A stretch of DNA of 64,000 nucleotides from Nocardiopsis coralli. GTDB taxonomy: Bacteria > Actinomycetota > Actinomycetes > Streptosporangiales > Streptosporangiaceae. This document shows positions 8,980 through 17,650 of the stretch, in pieces. Below the pieces are notes generated by a model. It was not told the DNA's origin and did no database searches. It worked only from the letters and a program-made list of their open reading frames with translations. Each line of letters opens with the position of its first letter. The first letter of the stretch is position 1. The stretch spans positions 1 to 64,000 of the forward strand of contig NZ_JADBGI010000007.1 in assembly GCF_014892575.1 (NCBI RefSeq), in the 5' to 3' direction. A program made the translations under genes and the position numbers.

Positions 8980-9160
8980 CCATGTCTCAGCAACACAGAA
9001 GTTCACAGAACAGGGCACCAGGTGCCGGGGTGGGGCGTTCCGGGCGTTCGGGGTGTGCGGCGCCGCCGGGCTTCCGGGCCCGCTGCGGTGCACGGTCGCA
9101 CCGCCGTATCGACCCGGTCACATTTTTCGGAGCGCCGGACGGGGCCGCACAATGGGGGCC

Positions 9161-10381
9161 ATGGAACGCAGGGACGCCGTAGTGATCGGAGCGGGCGCCG
9201 CCGGGCTCATGGCCGCGCTCGAACTCACCGCCGCCGGGTACGACGTGGAGGTGATCGAGGCCCGCGAGCGTGTGGGCGGGAGAGCGCACACCGTGCGTTT
9301 CCCCGACGGGCGCTTCGCCAACGCGGGGGCCGAATGGGTCAACCCCGAACACCACGAGGTGCTGGGCCTCGTCGACCGCTACGGGCTCGGGCTCCGCTCG
9401 GGCGGCGGGTTCGAGGCGCTCGTCGTCGAGGGGTGGGCGCTGGTCGACGAACCCGCGGACGCCGAACGTGCCGAGGGGGCGCTCGAAGGCCTCGCGGGGC
9501 GCCTGACCGACCACGAACGCCCCTGGGACGATCCGGTCGCGCGCGAGATGGACCGCCGCAGCGCCGACGACTGGATGCACGACGCGGGGCTCTCCGAGGG
9601 CCAGCGTGCCTGGACCACCGCCTTCATCCACGCCGAGTACATGGTCGAACCCCGGGAACTGTCCGAGCTCGCCCTGGCCCTGGCCGCCGACCTCGACTCC
9701 GGCGACACCGCGTACCGCATCGCCGGCGGCACCGCCGAACTCACCGACGCCATGGCCCGCGAGCTGGGGGAGGAGCGCATCCGCCGCGGTGATCCGGTGC
9801 GCAGGATCGAACACGGGCAGGACGGCGTCGTGGTCCGCACCGACACCCGCACCGTCGCCGCGGAACGTGCGGTGATCGCCGTGCCCCTGCCCGCCCTGGA
9901 GCGCATCACCCTGGACCCGGCGGTTCCCGTGCCCTCCGTGCACCAGGGCCGGGGCGGCAAGCTCCTGGTGCCCTACGGCCAGCGGCCCGACGCCGCCAGC
10001 GGGGACCGGCACGCCGAGGGCACCGGGTTCCAGCACGTGTACGACAACGCCCCCGACGACCAGCCCGGGACCCCCGGCATCCTCACCGCCTACACCTACC
10101 GGCCGCTGACCGAGGACGAGGTCGTGGGGGCCCTCGGCGAGCTCTACCCCGAACTGGGCGCCCCCGACGGCACACCGGTGGCCGCCTGGTGGAGCGAGGA
10201 ACCGGAGTCCGGCTGCACCTACTCCGCTCTCGGCCCGGGCGACCTCGACGCCCTGCGGCGCCTGCGCGAACCCTTCGGGCCCCTGTACCTGGCGGGGGAG
10301 CACACCGAGATCATCTGTGGCTACCTCGAGAGCGCCCTGCGCAGCGGGCGCCGGGTGGCCGACCGCATCACCGGCGCCTGA
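9161..10381 (+). CDS. Flavin-dependent amine oxidase (monoamine oxidase-like)
   Basis: A 406-residue FAD-dependent amine oxidoreductase. The N-terminus has the dinucleotide-binding fold VVIGAGAAGLMAALELTAAGY with the acidic end of strand two (VEVIEARERVGGRAHTV). The C-terminus has the FAD-binding closing motif LYLAGEHTEIICGYLESAL, followed by SGRRVADRI. No signal peptide, so cytoplasmic. I chose ATG 9161; ATG 9152 in the same frame would add three residues. The open frame continues far upstream only because it is antisense to lacI and rbsA. It is convergent with the MMPL gene across a strong hairpin. The amine substrate is unknown. Confidence 0.87.
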   Translation: MERRDAVVIGAGAAGLMAALELTAAGYDVEVIEARERVGGRAHTVRFPDGRFANAGAEWVNPEHHEVLGLVDRYGLGLRSGGGFEALVVEGWALVDEPADAERAEGALEGLAGRLTDHERPWDDPVAREMDRRSADDWMHDAGLSEGQRAWTTAFIHAEYMVEPRELSELALALAADLDSGDTAYRIAGGTAELTDAMARELGEERIRRGDPVRRIEHGQDGVVVRTDTRTVAAERAVIAVPLPALERITLDPAVPVPSVHQGRGGKLLVPYGQRPDAASGDRHAEGTGFQHVYDNAPDDQPGTPGILTAYTYRPLTEDEVVGALGELYPELGAPDGTPVAAWWSEEPESGCTYSALGPGDLDALRRLREPFGPLYLAGEHTEIICGYLESALRSGRRVADRITGA

Positions 10382-10452
10382 GCAGGGCCGGCCGCTCGCG
10401 CACACGACGGGGCTCTGCACGCCCGCACACACGCAGCACGCCCGCACACGAA

Positions 10453-10483
10453 GGACCCGGGGGACGCGATGTCCCCCGGGTCC
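10453..10483. terminator. Strong bidirectional hairpin terminator
   Basis: Perfect 13-bp inverted repeat: GGACCCGGGGGAC (10453-10465) and GTCCCCCGGGTCC (10471-10483) with a 5-base loop, lying between the convergent amine oxidase and MMPL genes. Confidence 0.75.
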
Positions 10484-10497
10484 CTCTTCGCGGCCGG

Positions 10498-13011
10498 TCA
10501 GCTCCGGCTCGGTGCCACCTCGTCGGCGGAGCCTTCCGGCACCTCGGCCGTACCCGGCTCACCGGTGCCCTCGGCGTGGGTGTGGCGCTCCTCCAGCGCC
10601 GAACCCTCCACGTCGATGTCGGGCAGGAGCCGGTCCAACCACTTCGGCAGCCACCAGGCGCCGTCGCCGGCCAGGTGCATCAGCGCCGGGATCAGCAGCA
10701 TGCGCACCACGAACGCGTCGATGAGCACACCGAAGGCCAGCGCGAACCCGATCGAGCTGATCATCATCGTCTCGGAGAAGATGAACCCGCCGAAGACCGA
10801 ACCCATGATGATCGCCGCGGCGGTGACCACCGCACGCCCGGCCCGGAAACCCTGCTGCACGGCCAACCGCGCGGGCGCGCCCCGCACGTAGGCCTCGCGC
10901 ATGCCGGTGCCGATGAACAGCATGTAGTCCATCGCCAGGCCGAACAGGATGCCCACCAGCAGTGTCGGCAGGAAGTTCAGCACCGGCCCCGGGTTCTCCA
11001 CCCCGAAGATCGCGCCGAGCCAGCCCCACTGGTAGACGGCCACCACACCGCCGAGCGCGGCGAAGTAGGAGAGAATGAACCCGAGCGTGGCCACCACCGG
11101 CACGAAGATCGACCGGAACACCAGCAGCAGGATCACCACCGACAGCCCCATGACCACCGACAGGTAGGTCGGCAGCGCGTCGCTCAGGGTGTCGGAGATG
11201 TCGATGTTGCCGCTGGCCATGCCGGCCACGCCGAGCGGTCCGGCGCCCTCGATGGGCTCCAGGTCGCGGAAGGTGTCGACCAGGTCCTCGGTGGACTCGC
11301 TGGAGGGCCCGCCCTCGGGCACGACCTGGAAGATGGCCATGGTGTGGTCGTCGGAGATCCCGATCGGGGCCACGGCCGTGACGTCGTCGCGGGAGTAGAG
11401 CTCCTCGGCGACCTGGAACTGCTCCTCCTCGGCCTGCTCCTCGGCGGCCTCCTTCGTGGGACCGCCGGTGAGGTCGGCCGCGACCAGCAACGGGCCGTTC
11501 ATGCCTTCGCCGAAGTTCTCCTCCACCGCGGTGTAGGCGGCGTACTGGGTCGAGTCGGTCGGCTCGGCGGCGCCGTCGGGCATGCCCAGCCGCAGGTCGA
11601 GCGCGGGCAGGGCGATGATGCCCAGGGCCAGCACGGCGACGCCGGTGCGCAGCAGCGCCCGCCCGGTCGACATCGGCCGGACCTCGTCCTGCTCGCCGTG
11701 GCGGTGCTTGCCGTCGGCACCGTCCGCACCGTCCAGGCGTGCGCGCTCCTTGCGGGACAGGATGCGCATGCCCACCAGCGACAGCAGCGCGGGAACCAGG
11801 GTCACCGCGATGAGCACGGCGATGGTGATCGCGATGGCACCCACGCTGCCCATCAGGCCGAGGAACCCGATCCCGGTCAGGTTCAGGCCCAGCAGCGCCA
11901 CGAGCACCGTCGTGCCCGCGAAGACCACCGCGTTGCCGGCCGTGCCGTTGGCCAGCCCGATGGACTCGGTCAGCTCGGCGCCCTCCTTGAGCTGGCGCCG
12001 GTGCCGGTTGACGATGAACAGCGCGTAGTCGATGCCCACGGCCAGGCCGAGCATCAGTCCCAGGATCGGCGTCACCGACGCCATCTCCAGCACACCCGAC
12101 AGCGACATCGCGATCAGGGTGGCGATACCGACGCCGACCAGCGCCGTCAGGATCGGCAGTCCGGCGCCGATCAGGGTGCCCAGCATGACCACCAGGACCA
12201 CGCCGGCCACGATCACACCGATGACCTCGGCGGTGCTGACCAGGCTGGGCATGCTCATCGCGATGTCGTTGCCGAACTCGACCTCGGTGCCGGGCACCGG
12301 GTCGCTCTCGAAGACCGCCATGACGGCGTCGCGGGTCTCCTGGGAGACCTCCTCCTGCGCGTCGGTGAAGGCGATGTTGACCAGGACGGTCGCACCGTCG
12401 TCGGAGACCGTGCTGATCTCGGAGGACATCTCGAGCATGGCCTCGCCCCGCTCGAGCTCCTCCTCCTGCTCCTCGATGACCTCGCGGTTGTCGTCGATCT
12501 GCGACTGCTGGAAGTCGAGGTCGTCCTCGACCTGGTCGAGCATCCCGGCCATCTCGGCCTGGGCCCGGCCCTCGTCGAGCTCTTCCTGGCCGGCGTCGAG
12601 TTCGGCGAGCCCGTCGTCGAGCTCCTCGCGGCCGTCCTCCAGCTCCTGGCGCTGGTCGGCGACCTCCTCATCGGTGGCGAACGGGTCGATCACGTCCTCG
12701 ACACCGTCGACCTCGGCGGCCTCCTCGGTGCGGTCGGCGATCTGCTCCTGTTGTTCCTCGGTGAAGGGCGTGCCGTCCTCGGTCTGGTACACGACGGTTC
12801 CGGCACCGCCGCCCATCCCTTCGAACTCCGACGACAGCTGCTGGTTGACCTCGTCGGTCGGGGTCCCGGGGATGGAGAAACTGTCCTCCAGATCGCCCGA
12901 GAAGAGGAAGAACGCGGTACCGGAGGCCAGCAACAGGGCCAACCAGACCGTGATGACGGTCTTCGCCCGGCTCGCGCACGCGCGTCCGAGTCTGTAGAGA
13001 AATTCAGCCAT
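10498..13011 (-). CDS. MMPL/RND-family exporter
   Basis: An 837-residue membrane transporter of the MmpL type. A first helix (about 18-38) is followed by a large extracytoplasmic domain containing a very acidic, Gln/Glu-rich predicted coiled coil at about residues 110-210. A first block of five or six helices contains VGIDYALF; a second loop and helix block contain LAMDYMLF. The two Asp-Tyr pairs match the proton-relay residues of MmpL3-type transporters. It likely exports lipids, antibiotics or other amphiphiles with the proton gradient. It sits 46 bases downstream of a TetR gene on the same strand, so it is probably under that repressor. Substrate unknown. Confidence 0.92.
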   Translation of the reverse strand: MAEFLYRLGRACASRAKTVITVWLALLLASGTAFFLFSGDLEDSFSIPGTPTDEVNQQLSSEFEGMGGGAGTVVYQTEDGTPFTEEQQEQIADRTEEAAEVDGVEDVIDPFATDEEVADQRQELEDGREELDDGLAELDAGQEELDEGRAQAEMAGMLDQVEDDLDFQQSQIDDNREVIEEQEEELERGEAMLEMSSEISTVSDDGATVLVNIAFTDAQEEVSQETRDAVMAVFESDPVPGTEVEFGNDIAMSMPSLVSTAEVIGVIVAGVVLVVMLGTLIGAGLPILTALVGVGIATLIAMSLSGVLEMASVTPILGLMLGLAVGIDYALFIVNRHRRQLKEGAELTESIGLANGTAGNAVVFAGTTVLVALLGLNLTGIGFLGLMGSVGAIAITIAVLIAVTLVPALLSLVGMRILSRKERARLDGADGADGKHRHGEQDEVRPMSTGRALLRTGVAVLALGIIALPALDLRLGMPDGAAEPTDSTQYAAYTAVEENFGEGMNGPLLVAADLTGGPTKEAAEEQAEEEQFQVAEELYSRDDVTAVAPIGISDDHTMAIFQVVPEGGPSSESTEDLVDTFRDLEPIEGAGPLGVAGMASGNIDISDTLSDALPTYLSVVMGLSVVILLLVFRSIFVPVVATLGFILSYFAALGGVVAVYQWGWLGAIFGVENPGPVLNFLPTLLVGILFGLAMDYMLFIGTGMREAYVRGAPARLAVQQGFRAGRAVVTAAAIIMGSVFGGFIFSETMMISSIGFALAFGVLIDAFVVRMLLIPALMHLAGDGAWWLPKWLDRLLPDIDVEGSALEERHTHAEGTGEPGTAEVPEGSADEVAPSRS

Positions 13012-13057
13012 GGGTCTTTCGCCAAACGGAGGTGGGTGAGGTGAGCGCGGCGTGCGC

Positions 13058-13723
13058 TCAGGAGGCCGCGGCCGAGCCGTAGCCGTCGCGGTTGACGGAG
13101 ATCACGCGGTTCACGAGCTCGGTCCAGATACGGCGGGACTCGTCGTTGTCGACCCCGCCGGTGGCCTGCTCCCAGTAACGGACGACGATCACGCCGCCGC
13201 TGACGAGGCCGCCGCACATGAGGTCGACCACGAGCGGGTCGGCCTCGGGATGGCGGTGCAGGACGATCGCGGCGAGGCGGGCGGTGACGTCGTTGATGGC
13301 CCGCTCGAACAGTGCCGCCTGGCTCGGGGTGGGCTCGCGGCCCTCCTGCGCGACCATGCGCTTGAGGCGCGTGATCGGGGTGACCAGGTCGGTCTCGCGC
13401 AGGGCCCGGGCGACCTCTTCGAACATGTCGCCCGGTCGGTCGCCGGCCTGCGTGCGCAGGTTGCTCTCGATGCTGTCGGTGATCGTCTCGAGCATCTCGC
13501 CGAAGACCTCGAGCACGAGGTCGTCGAGGGAGCCGAAGTGGTTGAACACCGTCCTGCGGGAGACGTCGGCCCGCTCGGCGAGCTGGTCGACGGTGAAGCC
13601 CGTGCCCTCGAGCTCGGTCATGAGCGCGGCGGCCGCGTCGATGAGAGCGCGGCGGTGACGGGACTTCAGTGCCTCGCGCCGGTCACGCGCGGGCGGTGTG
13701 CGCTGTTCGTTCACACCGTTCAC
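13058..13723 (-). CDS. TetR-family repressor of the MMPL exporter
   Basis: A 221-residue TetR regulator. The DNA-binding part is FTVDQLAERADVSRRTVFNHFGSLDDLVLEVF, about residues 40-70. I chose GTG at 13723; GTG at 13714 in the same frame is an alternative. The open frame extends upstream to 13882 but that stretch runs through the operator and is not likely translated. A nested palindrome lies 15-37 bases upstream. Being first in a two-gene unit with the MMPL transporter implies local control of efflux, as in many TetR-RND pairs. The inducing ligand is unknown. Confidence 0.88.
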   Translation of the reverse strand: MNGVNEQRTPPARDRREALKSRHRRALIDAAAALMTELEGTGFTVDQLAERADVSRRTVFNHFGSLDDLVLEVFGEMLETITDSIESNLRTQAGDRPGDMFEEVARALRETDLVTPITRLKRMVAQEGREPTPSQAALFERAINDVTARLAAIVLHRHPEADPLVVDLMCGGLVSGGVIVVRYWEQATGGVDNDESRRIWTELVNRVISVNRDGYGSAAAS

Positions 13724-13737
13724 GCTATGTCCGTGAA

Positions 13738-13760
13738 TGCACTGAGTGCAACGACGCACT
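13738..13760 (-). promoter_or_regulatory. Nested palindromic operator upstream of tetR-MMPL
   Basis: A perfect 13-base palindrome TGCACTGAGTGCA (13738-13750) overlaps a second inverted repeat, AGTGC (13745-13749) with GCACT (13756-13760). The overlapping arrangement suits binding of two TetR dimers. It sits just upstream of the tetR start and 25 bases beyond the stop of the neighbouring DoxX-like gene. Confidence 0.65.
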
Positions 13761-13784
13761 AGATGCACCCGATCACAGTGCAGG

Positions 13785-14828
13785 TCAGCGGTTGTCGGGC
13801 TCGCCGGAGAACCAGGAGAACCCCTGGTCGTACAGGTAACGCAGGTCCGGATCGGTCTCGGCGACCAGGTCGTGGCCGTCACCCTCCAGAGTCAGGCGTC
13901 CGTCGTCGAGGGACCAGGCCAGCTCCACGGTCTCCTGGGAGCTCTCGCTCACCGGGGGATCCTCCGAGACCCTGAGCAGGAGCCGGTCGTCGCCCTTGTC
14001 GGAGTACCTGCCCTCGATGAGGCCGCCGTCCGCCGTCCTGATCACGTACCGGCCCTGGCCGCGCTCCCGGTCGCCGTACCGGCCGAACGCGATCGCCTGC
14101 CAGCGCTCGTCGTCGGCCAGCTGGTCGGCGGGTGCGGCCGTGTCCTCGACGACCCGGTAGACGCCCGGCAGTTCCGAGTCGACCTCCTCGGCCCAGAACA
14201 TGGGGGCCGCCGCCACCGGGGACACGGCGATCAGCACACCGAGCGATGCGAACACCCACCTGGTCACGGCGTGCACACGCGGCCACGGCACCGGCCGCGG
14301 CGGGGTGAACGCGCCCACGGCCCGGCCGGCCAGGAACGCACCGAGCCGGCGCAGTTCCGGGAGCGCGACGAGCACGCAGCCGAGCGTCAGAGCCAGGGCG
14401 AGGCCCTTGACCGGCACGTGGTAGGCGAGGTTGAGCAGGTAGACCACACCGAGCGCCGCCGCGCCGAGCAGACCGCCCAGCCACGCGGTGCGACGCCAGA
14501 TGAGCAGGACCGCTGCGGTGACCTCCACCAGCCCCGAGAGGAACTGCACCGCGGGTGCGTAGGCGATGAACTCCCACAGCAGCCCCATCGGGCTCTTCTC
14601 GCCCATGGTGACCAGGGCACCGGCAAAATCGGCCTGCCCCATCTGCATCAGGAACAGCTTCGACCAGCCGTAGACCAGGAGGTAGACGAACAACCCCGCA
14701 CGGAGGAGGCCGTGGCCCATCCACAGAGCGGTGACCCACCCGGGGGGCCGTTCCGGGGTCGCGGTGCGCTCGTCGGGCGGGGCCGTGTCCGACGCGTTCG
14801 GCTCCGGCTCGGAACGGTTGTGGGACAT
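13785..14828 (-). CDS. DoxX-like membrane protein with extracytoplasmic C-terminal domain
   Basis: A 347-residue protein. After a hydrophilic N-terminus, four or five helices between residues about 35 and 170 resemble the DoxX/SURF4-type bundle (LLRAGLFVYLLVYGWSKLF; VQFLSGLVEVTAAVLLIW). A further helix near residue 193 (VFASLGVLIAVSPVAAAPMFW) leads to a soluble domain of about 130 residues with charged beta-like segments (WQAIAFGRYGDRERGQG, LRYLYDQGFSWF). The soluble part probably lies outside the cell. Monocistronic, reading toward the TetR gene. Family assignment is moderate; no reaction is assigned. Confidence 0.65.
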   Translation of the reverse strand: MSHNRSEPEPNASDTAPPDERTATPERPPGWVTALWMGHGLLRAGLFVYLLVYGWSKLFLMQMGQADFAGALVTMGEKSPMGLLWEFIAYAPAVQFLSGLVEVTAAVLLIWRRTAWLGGLLGAAALGVVYLLNLAYHVPVKGLALALTLGCVLVALPELRRLGAFLAGRAVGAFTPPRPVPWPRVHAVTRWVFASLGVLIAVSPVAAAPMFWAEEVDSELPGVYRVVEDTAAPADQLADDERWQAIAFGRYGDRERGQGRYVIRTADGGLIEGRYSDKGDDRLLLRVSEDPPVSESSQETVELAWSLDDGRLTLEGDGHDLVAETDPDLRYLYDQGFSWFSGEPDNR

Positions 14829-14924
14829 GGGGTCCTCTCGGGGATCGGGGGGTGCGTCCGTTCCCTCTGAGTCCCGCGGACCCCCGTTCGGTTCCGGGTT
14901 CCGGCCGTTTCCCGGTGTCTCGCG

Positions 14925-15596
14925 TCAGCGCAGCCGGACCGGGAGGCTCTCCCACACGTTGGCCACGATCGAGGGTTCCCGCTCCGGGGCCGAGTCCGAG
15001 TCCAGGTGCAGCGCGGGGAACCGGTCGAAGAGCATCCTCAGCGCGATCTCGCCCTCCATACGTGCCAGGCCCGCGCCCAGGCAGTAGTGCGGGCCGTGCG
15101 AGAAGGCCATGTGACCCTGCTGCTCGCGGGCGAGATCGAAGAGGTGCGCGTCGTGCCCGTGGCGGGCGGGGTCGCGCCCGGCCGCCCCGTAACCCATGAG
15201 CAGGGGTTCACCGGCCGGGACGCGCACCCCGGCCAGGGTCACGTCCTCGACGGTGTAGCGCAGGGGCATGAACTGGATGCTCGCGTCCCAGCGCAGTGTC
15301 TCCTCCACGACGTCGTCCCAGGAGGCCCTGCCGGTCAGGACGAGGTCCAGCTGGTCGGGGTGGGTGAGCAGGGCGTGCACCGCGTTGCCGATGAGGTTCA
15401 TGGTCGTCTCGTAGCCCGCACCGATCATGAGGATCAGAGTCCAGACGAGTTCGCTGTGGGAGAGCCGCGCGTCCCCCTCGGCCCGGGTCTGCAGTAGCGC
15501 GGTGGTGAGGTCGTCGCCCGGGTCCTCGGCCTTGCCCTCCGCCAGTGCGCCGAGCGTCGACTGCAGGTCGGCGTGGACCTGGACGGTGGCTGGGCG
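14925..15596 (-). pseudogene. Cytochrome P450, 5' third to half missing at a repeat array
   Basis: The remaining ~224 codons encode the C-terminal part of a bacterial P450: I-helix ELVWTLILMIGAGYETT, the K-helix ExxR in EETLRW, and the heme-thiolate motif FSHGPHYCLGAGLAR (Cys ligand), ending with TGA at 14925. Coding sequence continues upstream as far as LTTALLQTRAEGDARLSHS and VHADLQSTL, then at about 15585-15597 the sequence becomes the repeat element (shared GGACGGTGGCTGGG at the junction). The usual protein is about 400 residues, so ~180 N-terminal residues and the promoter are gone. It should be non-functional. The intact I- and heme motifs with no internal stop suggest the loss is recent. 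Confidence 0.85.
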
Positions 15597-17135
15597 GTCT
15601 GGCGCCTGTGGGTGAGGGGAGCGTTTGCCAGGAACTCAAGCTGCTCGAGGGGTGGAGTCCCTTGTGTGGTTGAGCGGGCGTGACCCCAGGGGTTGCTCGG
15701 GTAGCCCCGTTCTTCGTTCCCTGTGGGGAGGGGCCTTCCCCCGGTGCGGGTGTGCGTTCACGCCTACGGTGCTCGGATGGTTGAGGGGCTCCGTGCGTCC
15801 AGATAAGGGGTAGGGATGGTTGCGGGGCCCAGCGCGCGGAACGCGCGGGAGGGGGCCTTCGGCGGGGACACGCGCACCGCGCGTGGACGGTGGCTGGGCG
15901 ACCTGGCGCCTGTGGGTGAGGGGAGCGTCTGCCAGGAACTCAAGGTGCTCATGGGGTGGAGTCCCTTGTGTGGTTGAGCGGGCGTGACCCCAGGGGTTGC
16001 TCGGGTAGCCCCGTTCTTCGTTCCCTGTGGGGAGGGGCCTTCCCCCGGTGCGGGTGTGCGTTCACGCCTACGGTGCTCGGATGGTTGAGGGGCTCCGTGC
16101 GTCCAGATAAGGGGTAGGGATGGTTGCGGGGCCCAGCGCGCGGAACGCGCGGGAGGGGGCCTTCGGCGGGGACACGCGCACCGCGCGTGGACGGTGGCTG
16201 GGCGACCTGGCGCCTGTGGGTGAGGGGAGCGTCTGCCAGGAACTCAAGGTGCTCATGGGGTGGAGTCCCTTGTGTGGTTGAGCGGGCGTGACCCCAGGGG
16301 TTGCTCGGGTAGCCCCGTTCTTCGTTCCCTGTGGGGAGGGGCCTTCCCCCGGTGCGGGTGTGCGTTCACGCCTACGGTGCTCGGATGGTTGAGGGGCTCC
16401 GTGCGTCCAGATAAGGGGTAGGGATGGTTGCGGGGCCCAGCGCGCGGAACGCGCGGGAGGGGGCCTTCGGCGGGGACACGCGCACCGCGCGTGGACGGTG
16501 GCTGGGCGACCTGGCGCCTGTGGGTGAGGGGAGCGTCTGCCAGGAACTCAAGGTGCTCATGGGGTGGAGTCCCTTGTGTGGTTGAGCGGGCGTGACCCCA
16601 GGGGTTGCTCGGGTAGCCCCGTTCTTCGTTCCCTGTGGGGAGGGGCCTTCCCCCGGTGCGGGTGTGCGTTCACGCCTACGGTGCTCGGATGGTTGAGGGG
16701 CTCCGTGCGTCCAGATAAGGGGTAGGGATGGTTGCGGGGCCCAGCGCGCGGAACGCGCGGGAGGGGGCCTTCGGCGGGGACACGCGCACCGCGCGTGGAC
16801 GGTGGCTGGGCGACCTGGCCCCTGTGGATGAGGGGAGCGCCTGCCAAGAACTCAGGTGCTCATGGGGTGGAGCCCCTTGTGTGGTTGAGCGGGCCTGACT
16901 CTTGGGGTTTCTCTCATGGCGCCGCTCTACGACCCCTGTGGGAAGGCCCCTCCTGTGGTCGGGCGACCTGCCTCTTGTGGGTGAGGGGAGCGTCTGCCAC
17001 GAACTCGGGTGCTCACGGGGCGAAGCCCCTCGAGTAGCTCAGCAGGCCTGACCCCAGGGGCTTGGGTGGTGGCCCCGCTCTTCGTTGTTGGTGGGTGGAT
17101 CCCCTCGTGTGGTTGGGCGGGCCTGCCTCCTGCGG
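15597..17135 (-). repeat. 304-bp tandem repeat array (four full copies plus a decayed one)
   Basis: Full units start at 15651, 15955, 16259 and 16563 (the GGTGGAGTCCC mark recurs exactly every 304 bases); a diverged partial unit runs from 16867 to about 17135. Middle copies appear identical to each other. Read on the minus strand, each unit contains the same blocks as the plus-strand arrays near 43.6-45.3 and 55.4-56.6 kb: CCGTCCACGCGCGGTGCGCG, a CGCGCG-TTC-CGCGCG hairpin, TTATCTGGACGCACGGAGCC and GTGAACGCACACCCGCACC. A 62-codon open frame repeats in each unit but has no ribosome binding site or recognisable protein character. The left edge adjoins the truncated P450. Confidence 0.92.
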
Positions 17136-17155
17136 GGCGGTGTTAGGTTCGCCCC

Positions 17156-17650
17156 ATGGGGAGCACACACGAGATCACCGACGGGGACCTGGTCCACCTG
17201 CGCCGCTGCGTCCACCTGGCCCGGGAGGCCCTGGAAGCGGGCGACCAGCCCTTCGGGTCCCTCCTCGTCGACGGCACCGGAACCGTGCGCTTCGAGGACC
17301 GCAACCGCGTCTCCGGCGGTGACCACACCCGGCACCCGGAGTTCGCGATCGCCCGGTGGGCCGCCGAGAACCTCACCCCCGAGGAACGCGCCGCCTCGGT
17401 CGCCTACACCTCGGGCGAGCACTGCGCCATGTGCAGCGCCGCCCACGCCTGGGCGGGCCTGGGGCCGATCGTCTACGCCTCCAGTACCGAGCAGCTCACC
17501 GCCTGGCACGCCGAGTGGGGCGTGGAACCCGGCCCGGTCGCGCCGCTGCCGGTCAACGCCGTGGCCCCCGGTGTTCCGGTGCGCGGGCCGGCGCCGGAGC
17601 TGGCCGAGGAGATCCGCCTCCTTCAGGCCCGCAGCGCCGGCGCGGCCTGA
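17156..17650 (+). CDS. Cytidine/guanine deaminase-fold nucleoside deaminase
   Basis: A 164-residue zinc deaminase-fold protein. The zinc-binding motifs are HPE (in TRHPEFAIARWA, about residue 61) in place of the usual H(A/C)E, and EHCAMCSAAHAW (about residues 84-95) in place of PCxxC. QPFGSLLVDGTG at residues ~30-41 is the standard substrate strand. Both Cys, the His and the catalytic Glu are present, so it should be active on a purine or pyrimidine base or nucleoside. The ATG at 17156 lies at the edge of the repeat array. Its last 98 bases overlap the end of the convergent EamA transporter gene. Substrate cannot be told from sequence. Confidence 0.85.
   Translation: MGSTHEITDGDLVHLRRCVHLAREALEAGDQPFGSLLVDGTGTVRFEDRNRVSGGDHTRHPEFAIARWAAENLTPEERAASVAYTSGEHCAMCSAAHAWAGLGPIVYASSTEQLTAWHAEWGVEPGPVAPLPVNAVAPGVPVRGPAPELAEEIRLLQARSAGAA

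Noticed and set aside
6334..9093. 919-residue fusion of a regulator-like sequence to RbsA
   Set aside because: The first ~410 residues are antisense-like composition out of frame with the true LacI gene on the same strand; RbsA starts at GTG 7863.
15764..16560. Three identical 62-codon minus-strand frames, one per 304-bp repeat
   Set aside because: No ribosome binding site, no match to a fold, and the same block in other arrays is interrupted, so not conserved as protein.
15597..17135. CRISPR array
   Set aside because: Units are ~300 bases and contiguous; there are no 25-40-base repeats with unique spacers and no cas genes nearby.
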